Counted from the stretch's first letter, positions 45,233-57,917 are shown. The stretch: DNA of 64,000 nt from Armillaria gallica (GCA_037576215.1 JBANDB010000016.1:744001-808000), one strand, 5' to 3'. A program made the numbers and translations. The notes: a model not told the origin generated them from the sequence alone.

Positions 45233-48200
45233 ATGGCTCTAGACCCCGCAGCTATATCGAAAGTGAGCAGCGAAACCGTTACTTGCGAAACAGGATCCGG
45301 CTTGATCATAATGCATCTTACAGAAGTGGAAGTTCACGACCTTCGGGCCTCCAATTCTTGGCAAATCAGCATGAAGGTCATCGCCGGAAGCGACGTTTAC
45401 GAGTCGCCCATCGTCAACGTTCGGTCCGAATCGAAACCCATCTGGTCAATTGGTCTATCCGTGTGAGCTCTAGTTGACACGTCCATCGTGGTAATTTCTA
45501 ATTGTCCATATCATCATAGAGACGACCTCAGCCAGTCAACGATCATCGAAATCAAGCTTTTTAGGCACCGCACGTTCATTCCTAGGAAAGTGTTGGGACA
45601 GGCGAAGAATATGATTTCAGACATATTTGGCAGCAGCGGTACATCTCCTTTTGCATGCATTACTGCCGCTCAATTGGTCTTCAGGTGACAAGATCTCCCT
45701 TTTCAGCAAGACATCTCCCCCATTGGTGATATGCACCCTCAAGGTCTTTTGGTCTGACGATCTTAGACAGGCTGCGAAAGACCGTGTTAAGGAAACCGCC
45801 AAACCTGGGACACCACTAGCGAGAGTCGAGGAATTGCTCGACAACTTGGAGCCAATCAAGGGGATGATCGATTCGCTATCAGAGGTGAGTGTTTGGCGGT
45901 TTCTCGCGACATAATCGACGTGAACAATGGATAGGTTCATCCTGCAGCTCACATCGCCTGGAGTCTTCTATCGAGCGGGTTCAATGCAAGTATATGTTGT
46001 TCTCGCCATGCTTTTTCTGATCGGTTGTTCCACCGACAGTTATTAAAGAAGCAAGCCGAAACAGACAACCTTGTCGTGAACCTCTATCACGACATGCGGT
46101 CGGCCTATGACGAGGCCAGCTGCGAAGAAGCCTTGCAGAAAGAAGATGTACTTCGGCCCGTTTATGAATCTCTGTTCAAGCAGACCATAGAATGTTCGTA
46201 TTTCATTGAAATGTACAAGAAAAGTGTTACCGGTATGGCGAAATACGCTCTGACTAACTTGGGCCTAGATTCTCATATTGCTTTCATAGGTCGATTACTG
46301 CATCGCAAACTTTCGGACAAGGCCAAGGAATTTTCTGCAGGATTCAAGAAATTGCGCCATCAACTACGCCATAGGATCGCAGCAGAAAATCTCTTAGTGA
46401 CTCTGGGAATTCAGCGGGACGTCGCTAAGCTGAGTACGTATTTGTATATATACGTGCACACCATACTCAAAGCAACGAAAGATGAGCACAATGCACTTGA
46501 TAACCTTCGTCCACCCAACGCGCTCAAAGTGAAATCGAAGTGCCTGAAGGGTACACGCACTGAAACCATCAATTATATTATGGGTTGGATCGCAAAATGC
46601 AGCGGAGGTGTGCTGTGGTGCAGTGGCTTGGCCGGGACAGGGAAGAGTTCGCTTGTGGGCACAATTCATGAGCTTCTCACAGTCTCCGGAGGGCGGGACC
46701 GCCTCGGTGCCTTCGTTCGTTATGATCGCACTGAATACTCCGATGCGTCACATCTGCTCACGAGTATTGGGTACTTGTTGGGGATGTTTGATCCACGAAT
46801 TGGCGCCACTGTCATTTTTGCAATACAAAAACACAGATCTGTTATGGGGTTGTCGGCGAGTTCAGCCCGGGCGCAGTTTGAAGCGCTCTTCCGACGCCCG
46901 TTTGCAGGTGTACGAGATCTGGCTACGGAAGGGCCAATAGTTGTCATTATCGATGGGCTAGATGAAAGTGATATAACCAAGGAAATGCTTGATGTTTTAT
47001 TTCAAGGATTTGGTTCGCAGGTGCCATTTATGCGACTCCTTATCTTCAGCCGTCCTGTCGAAAACATACTCCAATCATTCCGTCTCGCAGACCAAAACAT
47101 TGTGTCCCGACTTGCTTTGGATTCGAGTACGGAGCAGGTGGAGCATGTCAGACGCGACATCAAGTATTTCATCGAGACCGAGTTCGACAAAATATACCAG
47201 GCTGAGTTCCCTAATACCACGTTCAAAAATGCCTGCGAACAGCGCAATGCAGTGGAGGAGCTGGCATCGCGGGCCAGTGGACTCTTCATCTGGGCCGCTA
47301 CCGTGTGCAAATTTATATCCCATTGGACCACTGTAAAGAGGCTTGATGCGTTGCTGGATATTAGTATCCCAAAAGATGCCATCCAATCCTTGACGGATCT
47401 CTATCGCACCGCTCTGGATACTATAGTGTCTGAACTGCAGTCAGATGATGTCAAGGAGTGCATATTGCGTGTCCTTGGGGCAGTCATGGTCGCACGAACC
47501 CCTCCGGGATTGACGGCAGACCTTCTTGATGCTCTCGTGCTTACTCCTGATCATGACCCGTCTGCACAACGTGTCCTGGAAAAGCTTGGCAGTGTTGTGC
47601 AGAGCGACAAAGAGAGCGGCGATTTCATTAGACTCATACACAAGTCGTTTGACGATTTCCTAACAGATCGCTCACGTCGTGGGGAAAGCCTATGGTTCAT
47701 TAACATCGAGGACCACAGAAACAAGTTTGCCAGGCAATGCCTGTCATGTCTGACGAATTTCCTGGCAGACTGGGATCCACCCAAATCTGCCGATACTTTC
47801 AAGCAATATCGCGACATCATTCCCTGCCATATCCGAGACTACGCCCTGTTCGCGCCGTTGTGGCACATAGAGTGGTTTCATGACCAAGATTCCAATGATT
47901 TGCGCATCCTTTTTGAGGACCGACTGTCCTTGTGGCTTCAATTGGTGTTTATAGCTGGTCAACACCACGCTCTTCTCAACGAGATAGCTGAAGTTCGACT
48001 TTGGGCTGATCGTGTGAGTGGATCCACCATGTCATTTCATATGTTGTTTCTAAATTATTGCAAAGTTAAAAGACGGGGATTGTAACTTTCTTCCACTCGT
48101 GCGCCATGCATGTCAGCGTGCCGAGTTGGAATTGAGGCCCAGGATGCAGAGTGATCCTCAGGTTGGACCTTGCAAGGTGCATTGGCAGGTCTACTGGGAT

Positions 48201-49415
48201 AACATTCTCGAATATTCACCATATTTGGTCGGTCTGGATACGTTCAGTGTATCCTCAGACTCTCAAAGGCTGGTTGCCAAAACTACGACCTTTTCCGCAT
48301 CCGAGACCTTTATCACATCATGGAATATCAAAACTGGAACTAAGTTCAATATGACACGAATTTCCTCATTTTTTGATTCTGAAGAGTCGCTGAAGGACCT
48401 TCAGTATGATGTGTTGGGTTATCTTGTGTCACGATCAGCAGTCATTGATTACCCATCAGTGATCGACTCTCAGCGTCACTCGGGCTGGAAGGTTATCAAT
48501 AGATACGGTTTAGATGGCACATCGACAGACCAATATGCCTCTGCCTTCATATCCGTCTATAACATTCAAACATCTCATTACCACCACTTCCTTTTCAAAG
48601 GCCTGACGATGTACAAGCTGCTTCTATATGGTGCTGGTATCCTTGTTCTTGACACAGAGGCTATGGCCTTGATAAGAATCAACTTGGACACCACTGATCA
48701 GCACAAACCTGGTGGTTGGATCAAAGTCAGCGAAGGGACCACATTACAACTGGAATACTCCTCATCGCAGCAGAGTAGCAATTCGCCGCAGAATTCTTTC
48801 CCTTCAGCCGAGTGGGAATACTACCCATCACAGCAGGAGGATCAATTCGTAGTTTCTAACGACGGATCCGCGTTGGTACACTGTTCTCATTGGTGCAGCC
48901 CCTCCGATGCTAAACGGATCATGTCCAAGACGGGTCAAAACGATTGTAATCATTGGAAACGAGGAATGACACTTCGTCGTTGGAAAACAACTGAAAAAAA
49001 CCTTTCCACCCGCCATATTGAAATGGGTGTGTGTGAGACCGCACATTTCAAGACACTATCGACCCGTGGCGACGATTGCTCGATCCTGGCAAGAAGAAAT
49101 CTTGATTCACCGGCTCTCCACGTTATTCCTTTTGACAGCGATGTTGGTGTTGACATCATCCCTCTTGAGTATGGTGATCATATCGCACCGGCATTTTTTC
49201 CCCAAAAGAACATTATCGCCTATATGAGGAAGAACGGGGGGGTCATTCGAGACGTGGAAGCCCAAACTGACACTTTCCGACTTACATTTCCATATGACGA
49301 TATGATTTGCTATGACGAAATAGGGCCCTTGGCCATTGTCGTCACCCCAGATGGCAAAACAGCTATCACGGTACATCCTTGGGGCATCGGGACATGGCGC
49401 ATAGACTCGAACTAG
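45233..49415 (+). CDS. C2-NACHT STAND protein with degenerate beta-propeller C-terminus
   Basis: Exons: 45233-45462, 45520-45638, 45685-45884, 45935-45985, 46040-48013 and 48117-49415, about 1,290 residues; an extra intron near 46434-46477 is possible. The fourth intron has a GC donor (GCAAGT). The N-terminal about 110 residues look like a C2 domain (LTEVEVHDLRASNSWQISMK), followed by a helical linker. The NACHT NTPase starts near residue 390 with Walker A GLAGTGKSSLV and has Walker B VVIIDGLDES near 505. A winged-helix-like region follows (TALDTIVSELQSDDVKECIL, LIHKSFDDFL). The C-terminal about 430 residues resemble propeller blades but lack regular WD dipeptides. Fungal proteins of this type resemble NLR receptors and are implicated in non-self recognition; the ligand is unknown. 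Confidence 0.8.
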
Positions 49416-49721
49416 TCTGACAAGGTTTTGTAATTGATGGGATGAGGTCCGAAGACCAGGTGGATTGTTGTTGAGCCTACATGATGGCGTGATCAGCTCT
49501 CTAGACTCTGATATTCAAGAGAGCAGTCCATGTTATTTGCACAACTCTGTGTAGTAGACACAAGTTACGTAGGAAAATGATTGATATTCCCCCAAGCTCA
49601 CCTGTTCACTGAACAAAATTCGTGATATTGGTAAGTATTTGTTAAGACAAACTAGTATACAGGATTTTGATGGCGAGTTCACTAACTGAGCATCGTTTAC
49701 GAGACGTTCAAGGGCTTGTAT

Positions 49722-50451
49722 TAGGGCTGCGCACCGTACCGTATACGGTATACGGCCGTAAAGCCATGGGCCCAGACGGTGACGGAACCATCCGTACACC
49801 GTACCGTATGATAATTTTAAAAGCCTTGTCGGCGTCGGTACGGGTACCTTACAGCCGTCTACGGTCGTTGACGACCGTGTACCCAAATATAAAATGAATT
49901 CACTCCTATAGACTTACTAGAGAGAGCATGCAGCATGGCTTGATGGTTTGAGAGACAAGAAGAGAATCAAAGTGCAAAAGTAACGGAACTTGGGGCTTGG
50001 TTAGAGTGGAAGGCAAGTCAATATCACGAAAGAACTGCAGAATGAACCTATACAATCAAGTTGAACTGGGCCAGAGGCGTCCCAGACTTAAGGGAAAGTC
50101 GCGTGCACTGCCCTGAGTGCGGACGAGAATTTATGACACCCTGCCAGACAGGCACGAACAGTCAAACTGTGAAATAGAGCGATGAAATGGTAAATCCAGG
50201 ATTTGCTAATCGTTGCATGGCGCCATTTTGCACGATATGCTTGCTCTAAAAAGGGCTCTAGATAAGATCAAAAATCTGATACAATAAGCCGTATTACGAC
50301 GTTGTACGGCTGTCTGTAGGGGGTCTTGACGGCGACGGAACAGCCGTATACCGTACCGTATGAATGGTTAGCAGGGTGCTTTCGGCTTCGGCACGTCTTC
50401 CGTATAACGGTTACCGAAAACCGTACAATACGGTTACGGCGCGCAGCCCTA
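49722..50451. mobile_element. hAT-type MITE, 730 bp
   Basis: The ends TAGGGCTGCGC and GCGCAGCCCTA are inverted repeats, flanked by perfect 8-bp duplications GCTTGTAT (49714-49721 and 50452-50459). Both subterminal regions are dense in CCGTACCGTA/TACGGTATACGG words in both orientations, as expected for transposase-binding sites. The 11 terminal bases differ at one position from those of the element at 24305, so one transposase could move both. No ORF. Confidence 0.9.
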
Positions 50452-50459
50452 GCTTGTAT

Positions 50460-51727
50460 AAAGGCTTAAGGCTGGCTAAATGTTTGTAAAGGCTGAGTAC
50501 AATTCGATACGTCCCAGTTAGTGTATTCTCCGGCCTGACACAGGTCCGTTTGCTGAGATCACACAAGTAGGGGGCAAAAGAAAGGTAGTTCTATTCTTCT
50601 ATACTACGTCCTTTATATACTACTTGCTGAGTAATCCTAAGAGTCATTACAGCGTAATATGAGTCGTACTATGAGTCGTACTGACTAGCCTGAGTAGCCC
50701 TGATTCTAATTATACATGTAAGAAATTCATTTATCCACTTACAGCATCAGACCTCGACAGGACGCACATTGCGCCGCGTTGCAGCAGCGCCTGAGAACGA
50801 CCGCTAATGCGGTCTGGTCAGGGGTGTAAGAGGTAGCACCTCTATCTAGATGCATATATACCAAGTCCACAATCTACGATCATCTGGCATCGGCATTGAC
50901 CGATGCCCTTATATACACATGCACAGCTTTAGTTACAGTAGTCGGGCCTTTTACTTGTAACACCAACCGTAGTTGATCAATATAATCTGGTCAAAGCTAC
51001 TACTCATGCCGCAAGTATTAGTGACGCCTACAGGTGGATGAAGACAGTCGCTCTCGACCTTCAAGTCATCGCAACAGCTTGATGCCACCATGAAGTCGTT
51101 GCCACCTTACCACAGTGCGTTCCGCTCACTTTGCGTGCTTGGGCTCCTAGCTGCTCTCTGAGCACCATGAAGGAGTCCTGCAGCTGATGACGGTCCCCGA
51201 GACTGTTAGTGGTCTACTATTCCATCACAATGCTTCCACGCTACGATGAAGGAGGGTGGCCGCAAGGCGTCCGCGCTACTGCCCCCTCAGACTTTATTCT
51301 ACTATCCGTGTTCCGTTGCTATGCTACCACGCTACAACGAAGGAGGCACTGTTGCAAGCCCTGGACGCTGCGCCGAGTCCCTCAGCTACATGCAGGCCTA
51401 TTATGGCCCATAGCTCACTGTCTCATTGGGACATGATTTGTTTTGGATTTTTTTCAAATTTATCTATTTTCACCTCCCTGTTTCTTTCTTTATTTCTCAC
51501 CTTCCCATTGCCGAGGCCGTGAGGGAGTACTCACGAGGGGGCTTGACCAAAGCGGCAGAGCGTGGGACTAGTGGGTGAGGGCCAACGCATCTGCGCGGCA
51601 GGTCCGAGTCCTATGTATTTTTTAAAAAAATATTATTTATTTTACCTTTTAAATTTTAACTTTAGGCATGGTTTAGTTTTACTTGTATCTACGATATTTA
51701 GACAGTTCGGATACGTCGAAGACCCCT
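50460..51727. other. Intergenic; possible tRNA-derived fragment
   Basis: No gene. At 51548-51615 a stretch with a box-B-like GGTCCGAGTCC and a following T-run could be a SINE or tRNA relic. The clover-leaf is not convincing. Confidence 0.3.
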
Positions 51728-52675
51728 CTATCCCACCCGTCTGTATATAAAATGATCCCGTGTTTTGCCCGACATGTCTTGCATGAGGTTTACAGTTTCA
51801 GTCGTCCCCTCTCTACGTGCACCTCTGGCTTGTATCAGACCATCGTTGAACCATACGCTGCCATTTATGTCGATGAATCTAGCGGTGAAATGACCATTAC
51901 CATAGTACACTATGCCTGATAGGCTGTACAACACGGCAGTACCATCCATGTCAATATGTATGGTGGGATCAGGGGACACGGTTGTGAAGGCAACTGCAAC
52001 ATTTAACAATGGAGGTGCGTACATGTACCTGTGACTTTCCACTACGTCGGTATCGCACAGGCTACAGGATGCCACAGATAGGGCGATGGGTCTCGATTTG
52101 CATTTTTCAATAAACTGTTGAAGGGATCGTGTGTCGCGACCTCCAGGCTCCAATACGCACCCCATCTTGGTTGACTGTATGACGTTGTGTCCATTCCTGC
52201 ACATATAATGAACAGAGTCAAATGCAACAGACCCACTGCACCATTTCAGCATAACTGCTTCTGCACTCGTCTCAGTACCAAATACAAAGGAGGCGGGGAA
52301 CTCTCTATTAAGGCGCCGCCTGAAGTAATCTCTGACTTGTTCCAAGGTGTACTGTCCATTTGAATGCCTCGTAAAGGAAGTAACCAGCATGTTTAGCCAG
52401 GGATTTTCAAAATCACATAACACGTTCTTATAGTCCTGAGACGCGACGCACCATGTGTTATACAGAATGTAAACAGTAACATTGTAGGCGCAACTATTGT
52501 TCGACCACCGGCAACCGACGGGCTGATATGCTTCAACTACTGCTCGTGACGACAAAGCAGCACCTTTGGCAATGCGAGGCGGTGGGTGACATAGTAGAGG
52601 CGCAATGCTCTGTCGTCTTCGTGAGGAGCAAGGGAAGCAGCGTAAAGATGAAGCTGATACTGCGAGGAGTGGCAA
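51728..52675 (-). CDS. Cysteine-peptidase-like ORF of the transposon-associated type
   Basis: A single open frame of 315 residues. GCRWSNNSCAYNVTVYILYN has the layout of a papain-fold Cys box (N-S-C), and near the C-terminus GNGHFTARFIDINGSVWFND has the layout of the His box of USP/ULP-type enzymes. In between, CRNGH and CSLCD pairs could bind metal. Similar Cys-box/His-box proteins occur in Agaricomycete genomes next to KDZ-type transposons (family knowledge, recalled not searched). No transposase is seen nearby. The N-terminal 50 residues are Ser/Arg/Pro-rich, and the true start may be further in (near AYQPVGCRW). Confidence 0.55.
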   Translation of the reverse strand: MPLLAVSASSLRCFPCSSRRRQSIAPLLCHPPPRIAKGAALSSRAVVEAYQPVGCRWSNNSCAYNVTVYILYNTWCVASQDYKNVLCDFENPWLNMLVTSFTRHSNGQYTLEQVRDYFRRRLNREFPASFVFGTETSAEAVMLKWCSGSVAFDSVHYMCRNGHNVIQSTKMGCVLEPGGRDTRSLQQFIEKCKSRPIALSVASCSLCDTDVVESHRYMYAPPLLNVAVAFTTVSPDPTIHIDMDGTAVLYSLSGIVYYGNGHFTARFIDINGSVWFNDGLIQARGARREGTTETVNLMQDMSGKTRDHFIYRRVG

Positions 52676-53932
52676 TGGTAAACTGCGACCACACCATGGT
52701 GAGTGACATGCGACGTATCAACGTGCACACAATGAATGAAATTAAAACAGAATGCAGACCGCGAAAGGAGAAACGGATCCGGGTTTGAGACGGGAGGAGT
52801 ATCGGGCGGCAAGATGCATATGAAGAGAAAAGTAGGGTTTGAGTACGAAGAGGACGAGCTGGAGGAGCAGGCGACGTCAAAGAAGCGCGCAGAAGAGATG
52901 AGAGAGAGGTACGACATGGAAAGGGAGACCGAAGAGAGGGGAGGGATGATGGAGTAAAACTGTAGCTACTAGTGACGTGCCGAACAAGCCTCAGAAAAAT
53001 AAGCGGTGATATCAAATTTATTTAGAAAAATTGTTACGAGAGTACAGCGAATACTGCAACGAAGTCGTAAGCATATGAAACACGGACCCATGTCCGAGAG
53101 CAAAAATCAAGAAACAAGTACGAGGAAACGGACGGATGAGGCGCAGAACCGGCCCGATAAGACAGGGAGAACATACACAAAAGTACCAAGACAAAAGAGG
53201 AAGCGCAAGGGAGGAAAGCAAATAAACGGAAGGAACCGGCAGGGACGGGATAGGCCGGAGAGTCGAGAAGCGACATCGAATAGAAATTTTCCCACGAGCA
53301 GGTCAGGTAGGAAAGCCGGCAAAACCCGCCATCAATTGATACCTCGAATAGAATTTTTCCCACGGGTCGTTCAGGATGGCATAATAACTGAGATACCTAT
53401 ATACATAGGACTCGGAATAGGTTCGGTCCTGTAGCAGTTTGACATCTTCCTATCAGCTCACAGTGTAGATAGCTCTCTGTAGTACGGACGTTGTTACATT
53501 TCTGTTAAGGAGCCATGACGACTAATAAAACCAACTTCCTTCCTTCCTACAAAAACATTCTTTATACGCGCAAAAACAACATTGCCATGTCTCAAAGCGA
53601 TACGATAAGAAATGAAAGAGATACGGCGCAACGAAACGACGAGGACGATGGCAAAAAAAAGTTATCGGGGACCGTAACATTTCAATCGCACTTGTTTGGC
53701 ACCCCACACCGGACTGGTCTCTCACACATTACCCAATTCTACTCGCTGCGCTCGCAATTATTATTTATTTCCAACTGATATTATATTGTTCTTTTCTTCT
53801 TTTTTATGGGTGTAATACTGCGTAATAGCGTGTAAAGAATTGGATAGGCGCCGCAAGTTGTCTTTTTCTTGTCACAAGTTGCTCTTTTTTGAAGTGTGCA
53901 AGTTCGGCCAAGCACAGCAGCCATTACCTTCA
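52676..53932. other. Intergenic with a Lys/Arg-rich frame
   Basis: A 142-codon plus-strand frame (53006-53434) is very basic (VPRQKRKRKGGKQINGRN). It contains a local duplication, since TCGAATAGAAATTTTCCCAC recurs with one change about 70 bp on. I cannot tell whether it is a gene. Confidence 0.35.
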
Positions 53933-55627
53933 TCAAACAAGATAGTTCCGAATCGACCGTTTAGTGACACCCAATTTCTTCAGCCTTTGTATCTCTTTCG
54001 CATCCGTCATGGTGAACACCGCTACTTTCTCGAACTTCTGCTCTGGCAATCTTCGTCCGGCGACCCAATAGATTTCCGTCAATGGCGCACGAGTCAAGAT
54101 TTTCCATTGACTGCCGGCTATCAATGTGTACGAATCCTCAGGTATCGCGTACGGATGAGCGGCGACAATTTCGAGTGAATGTAGCGTTCCGGCGTCATCT
54201 TTGACGACCAACTTCCCCCGTCGTGACAGCCCTTTCGGATCATTTTCACCCAGTCCCTGTACGCGGCCCTCTTCAATGCACATCCCGTCGTACCAATCAG
54301 AATTCGTCTTTTCGTCGCGTCCCACATCCGCGTACAGGCTGACCTTTCCCGTCGGAAGACGCTTCTCAGTGATGACTTGGTTCCACGAGGGTCTCCAAGC
54401 TTGTTCGGTCCCAGGTTGAGGATATAGGAAGAACATATCCCCTCGATGCTTCGTCCGCATGGTGTTTACAACGGCCAACCAAAGGTCTTCGACAGACTGC
54501 GTCACATCATATGTTGGTATCGCCTTGAATCGAAGAGGGAATATCAACGCAGCGACATGATCCACCGCATGCTCCGATTTGCGCTTGCGAAGATGCACCA
54601 GCAAGTCGAACACGTTGTCGACACGGTGTACAGTGTCCACTAGAGTCCCTAATTGTTCGTGGATCCTGTCTAGGACGGCCTGGTGGTCCCGCTCCGCGTC
54701 TGTCTGCGTGGTCGTCACTGTTCCATCGCCAGTGATTCCACCAATGACCCACTTCCTGCTGATTTCCTGCAATGTCCACGCCCGGTTCAACCAAAACCGG
54801 GGATTGTCCAAGTCATCCATCGTCAGGTTGAACGGTCCTCCCAGTCCACAGAAGTAGTACACCACCATTTCGGTTTGGTGGTACACGTACCCGCTAGTGG
54901 GGACGTCAGTCTTCCATTCCTCCTCGCGCAACCGCTCATTCTCCGGTTTCCCATGTCGCCTCAAACAGAGCACATCCAACCAGACGTACTCTGCACCTAG
55001 GTTAAGCATCTCGATCCGGACGAGATCCAAGCTCCCGTTTTTATGGATGGGAACGGGCCATTCATGTGCATTTATGGGTGTTTCGACGTGTTTACGATGT
55101 TCAGGATCCATCCAAGCGTACGATATCGCCCACGGTTTCTTGTCAGAGACGATCCATTGTGGCACCACGCGATTGCTATAAAGATCCCAAACGCGTCGAG
55201 GAGGCATATTCGGGTTTACGATCCGGTTATCCACGAGCGCTTCTCGCCGCATCTTATGGTCCTTCTCTTCACGTGTTCGCAGTTCATTTTGGATAGTGGT
55301 CCACTTAGCGCTGTACCAGATTGGGCGAAGACGGCCATATGCGGCGCCAAAGTCGTAGTTACTGGAGAGGCAGGTTTCGAGAATAGAGGATAATGATGAA
55401 TTTTTCAGTGTGTACGAGGTTCCGAGGATGGTGTTGAGCTGATCTAAAAGCCCGGCGACACCTAGGCTGGCACAGGGTATATTGGCGAGAGAGGAGGATA
55501 TGACGGGTTTTGTACCGGTGTACGATTGTTGTTTTGGAACTGTGATCGATGATTCCTCCTTTCCGATCTCAGTGAGAGCTGAGATGGTGACTTCTGGATA
55601 AGTAAGAGGCTCGCTCGGATGCGACAA
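53933..55627 (-). CDS. HET-domain protein
   Basis: A single exon encoding 564 residues. The HET domain (about residues 160-310) shows its three blocks: KPWAISYAW, then AEYVWLDVLCLRR, then VYYFCGLGG followed by FWLNRAWTLQEIS. The C-terminal 250 residues (WRPSWNQVITEKRLPTGKVS and after) are the usual variable part, with no added repeat domain. HET proteins mediate heterokaryon incompatibility in filamentous fungi; in basidiomycetes they are common but mostly untested. The C2-NACHT gene and the DUF6535 gene are neighbours on either side. Confidence 0.9.
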   Translation of the reverse strand: MSHPSEPLTYPEVTISALTEIGKEESSITVPKQQSYTGTKPVISSSLANIPCASLGVAGLLDQLNTILGTSYTLKNSSLSSILETCLSSNYDFGAAYGRLRPIWYSAKWTTIQNELRTREEKDHKMRREALVDNRIVNPNMPPRRVWDLYSNRVVPQWIVSDKKPWAISYAWMDPEHRKHVETPINAHEWPVPIHKNGSLDLVRIEMLNLGAEYVWLDVLCLRRHGKPENERLREEEWKTDVPTSGYVYHQTEMVVYYFCGLGGPFNLTMDDLDNPRFWLNRAWTLQEISRKWVIGGITGDGTVTTTQTDAERDHQAVLDRIHEQLGTLVDTVHRVDNVFDLLVHLRKRKSEHAVDHVAALIFPLRFKAIPTYDVTQSVEDLWLAVVNTMRTKHRGDMFFLYPQPGTEQAWRPSWNQVITEKRLPTGKVSLYADVGRDEKTNSDWYDGMCIEEGRVQGLGENDPKGLSRRGKLVVKDDAGTLHSLEIVAAHPYAIPEDSYTLIAGSQWKILTRAPLTEIYWVAGRRLPEQKFEKVAVFTMTDAKEIQRLKKLGVTKRSIRNYLV

Positions 55628-56269
55628 CTGTGACTGCTATACATTATTGACTGCTCTTCTGTTTGCGTTGGGACACTTACCCCCATTGCGACAACCGAAT
55701 TAGAGTGATCAAGAGAATCCGGGGTGTCTGGCTCCTAGTCACGATTGGACTAAGAATGGGTATGAAGTCAAGCTACCGAACGTACTGTGGTCAGTCCTCA
55801 GTCGCCTAATAGAGAGTCAGGGTCCGGGATTCCCATCAGTCTTGACGTTGATGTAGATAAAGGATATGCGTTCATCACATGATGTGAAGCGACATCCGTG
55901 GGATCCTGAGGAACCCACATCATGATCGCTATCCATTCAATAGGGGAGCGAACGCGTCCTAGAACTGCGACGACGTTCTGAGCTGCTCGAGCTGCTTATA
56001 TAACATCACGGTGCGATGTACTTGGGGGCCTGTAATTGGTCACGCCGGCCCGCGTCGGCTTCAACGGCCTTAGATGAAAGTATATGTTTTTCTTTCGGTT
56101 CACCTCGAGAATTTTACACAAACCCTAAAATCTGTCTAAACTACAAAATATGGTTTGCATACAATATAGCACCTGACAGAAAAATGATAAAACAAATAGG
56201 TCAGATCAAGGTCAGATGTGACGACGCTGTGACCGGCTTTTTCCGGGTGTTCGCGAACGGCGTTCTATA
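55628..56269. other. Intergenic, upstream of the HET gene
   Basis: It contains the presumed HET promoter. No further gene or repeat was recognised. Confidence 0.4.
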
Positions 56270-56660
56270 ACTCGTTCGTGACCTAACTGTATTGGAAAAG
56301 TGATGAGATATGTAAATGTGACGAAACGAGAACGAATTACTCACAGGGAACCGATTGCTCTTGCCATCTATTCAATCGCTGGTTTAGCTCCGCGTCGCCA
56401 TAGCGTATTGTAGCCGATCCTTCATATCGCTTGGCCTGCTGCCACCGTAAGGGTCGACTAAAGGCTATATGGCTCCTGTAGAAGGGCTTTCAGTGAGAGT
56501 TTCTGCTGCAAGTACCAAGATTGACCCACCAGGCATTGATAATGGGCGATACTATGCAGAACAAAGCCGTAGGTTGTGATAGGTTGTCGTAACCAGACAG
56601 ATCAATATGATGCCGCCAGGCCGATCCTGGATTCGGACTTTGAAATCATGATGTTCCCCG
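56270..56660. repeat. Fragment of the DUF6699 duplicated unit (3' part)
   Basis: It matches the end of unit C (about 40380-40740) through words such as GTGACGAAACGAGAACGA, CACAGGGAACCGATTGC and GATTCGGACTTTGAAAT. The DUF6699 gene itself is absent. It lies about 16 kb from the main cluster. Confidence 0.7.
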
Positions 56661-57917
56661 CTGCAACCCTGCTCCTTCCACTTCCATTTGCTCGTACTGT
56701 ACTATTTCGACCTTAAGTTCACATAACGTGTCACAGAGGCCTGTGAAACGAAGATATGCATACCTCATAGCATGTCACAGCTTACAGTGAAGAGTCGAAA
56801 TTTTTTTCTAAATTAATGCCATTTTTGAGCAAGGAATAACAAAATACACACATCCTGAGTGTCTATGCACGTTCCCAGATGTTTCCGTCATACCAGCGAT
56901 TCGGTTTTATGATGCGGCCTCGACAACTCCACTCTGGCAGCTCAAAGATGGATTCCGTGTTACCTGCAAGAGTCAAGTCTTCATCCACCTGAACAATCCA
57001 GCAATCCACAACATCATCACTGGATGGTAAAAAGCTACAATCATGAAGGATTGAACTCACAGCCTAGGTGTTCAGTCACAGAAGATAACCACACAGCCAC
57101 AACAGTAATAAAGATGACACAATATGAAGATGAACATACCCTGTCACAGCCATCCATGAACATCTGCTCAGCTGAAGATGTTGCATAACATGTCACAAGC
57201 TATGAACGTAAGGTCGAAATAGTACAGTATTTGACCTTCAACAAATTGTGCTGTACGTTCTCTACATGCCGCTCTTTCAGGAAATGCCGTCTCGATTGTA
57301 TTGGTATTTAGCTCAACAGTGTTGACTGCCGACTCTATCAAGCCGATATGCTGCGGTTGAGAATCACGGTTCGTGACCAGCCCTGACTTTGGCATTTTGG
57401 CGGTCATTCAGAATATCCGGTACATGGAGAGAACTGTCCGAGGATAGCTTGATCTACTTCTGACGTGATTTATTGCTTTCGAGTTTTCTTGAAACAGAGC
57501 CTCAGGGAGGGTTATATTGATGGTGCCGCTATTGGCACGTTATTTTTGTGAGTAGTACAATATTGTCGTCTGTGATGCTGTAAATTATCACTTACAAGAG
57601 AGCTATTTATAAAATAGGAAACGGGCCAGAAATCATGACGTAGTTCCGACCATATCCTACGAATTGGGAGTACCATTTTCGGCTTGGGACTACTACTTAT
57701 CTAGCACCTGTCCTTGTGGACAAATCTTAGTCTCTTTAAATCCATTGCACCGAATGTCAGTAAGCGCTCGGCGCTCCATATGCGCAATCCTGAGAAAAGA
57801 AAGTACAATTAGGCAATCACCGGCCTCACCGAACATACACCTTTGCACCACATTGTCATCTTTAAAGGTTTTCTCCGACTCACCAGATAATACTTTTCTT
57901 GGGATTGAAGTATCGAT
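56661..57917. other. Intergenic with short decayed frames
   Basis: Minus-strand pieces at 56863-57060 (LAGNTESIFELPEW) and 57168-57407 look like exon remnants. A word pair CATGTCACAGCTTACAGTG / CATGTCACAAGCTATGAACG recurs about 420 bp apart (56771 and 57189). No family recognised. Confidence 0.35.

Noticed and set aside
51548..51615. Functional tRNA gene
   Set aside because: A box-B-like word and T-run are present, but the acceptor and anticodon stems do not pair.
53006..53434. Basic 142-codon ORF as a definite gene
   Set aside because: The composition is extreme, an internal duplication is present, and no start context or family support is visible.
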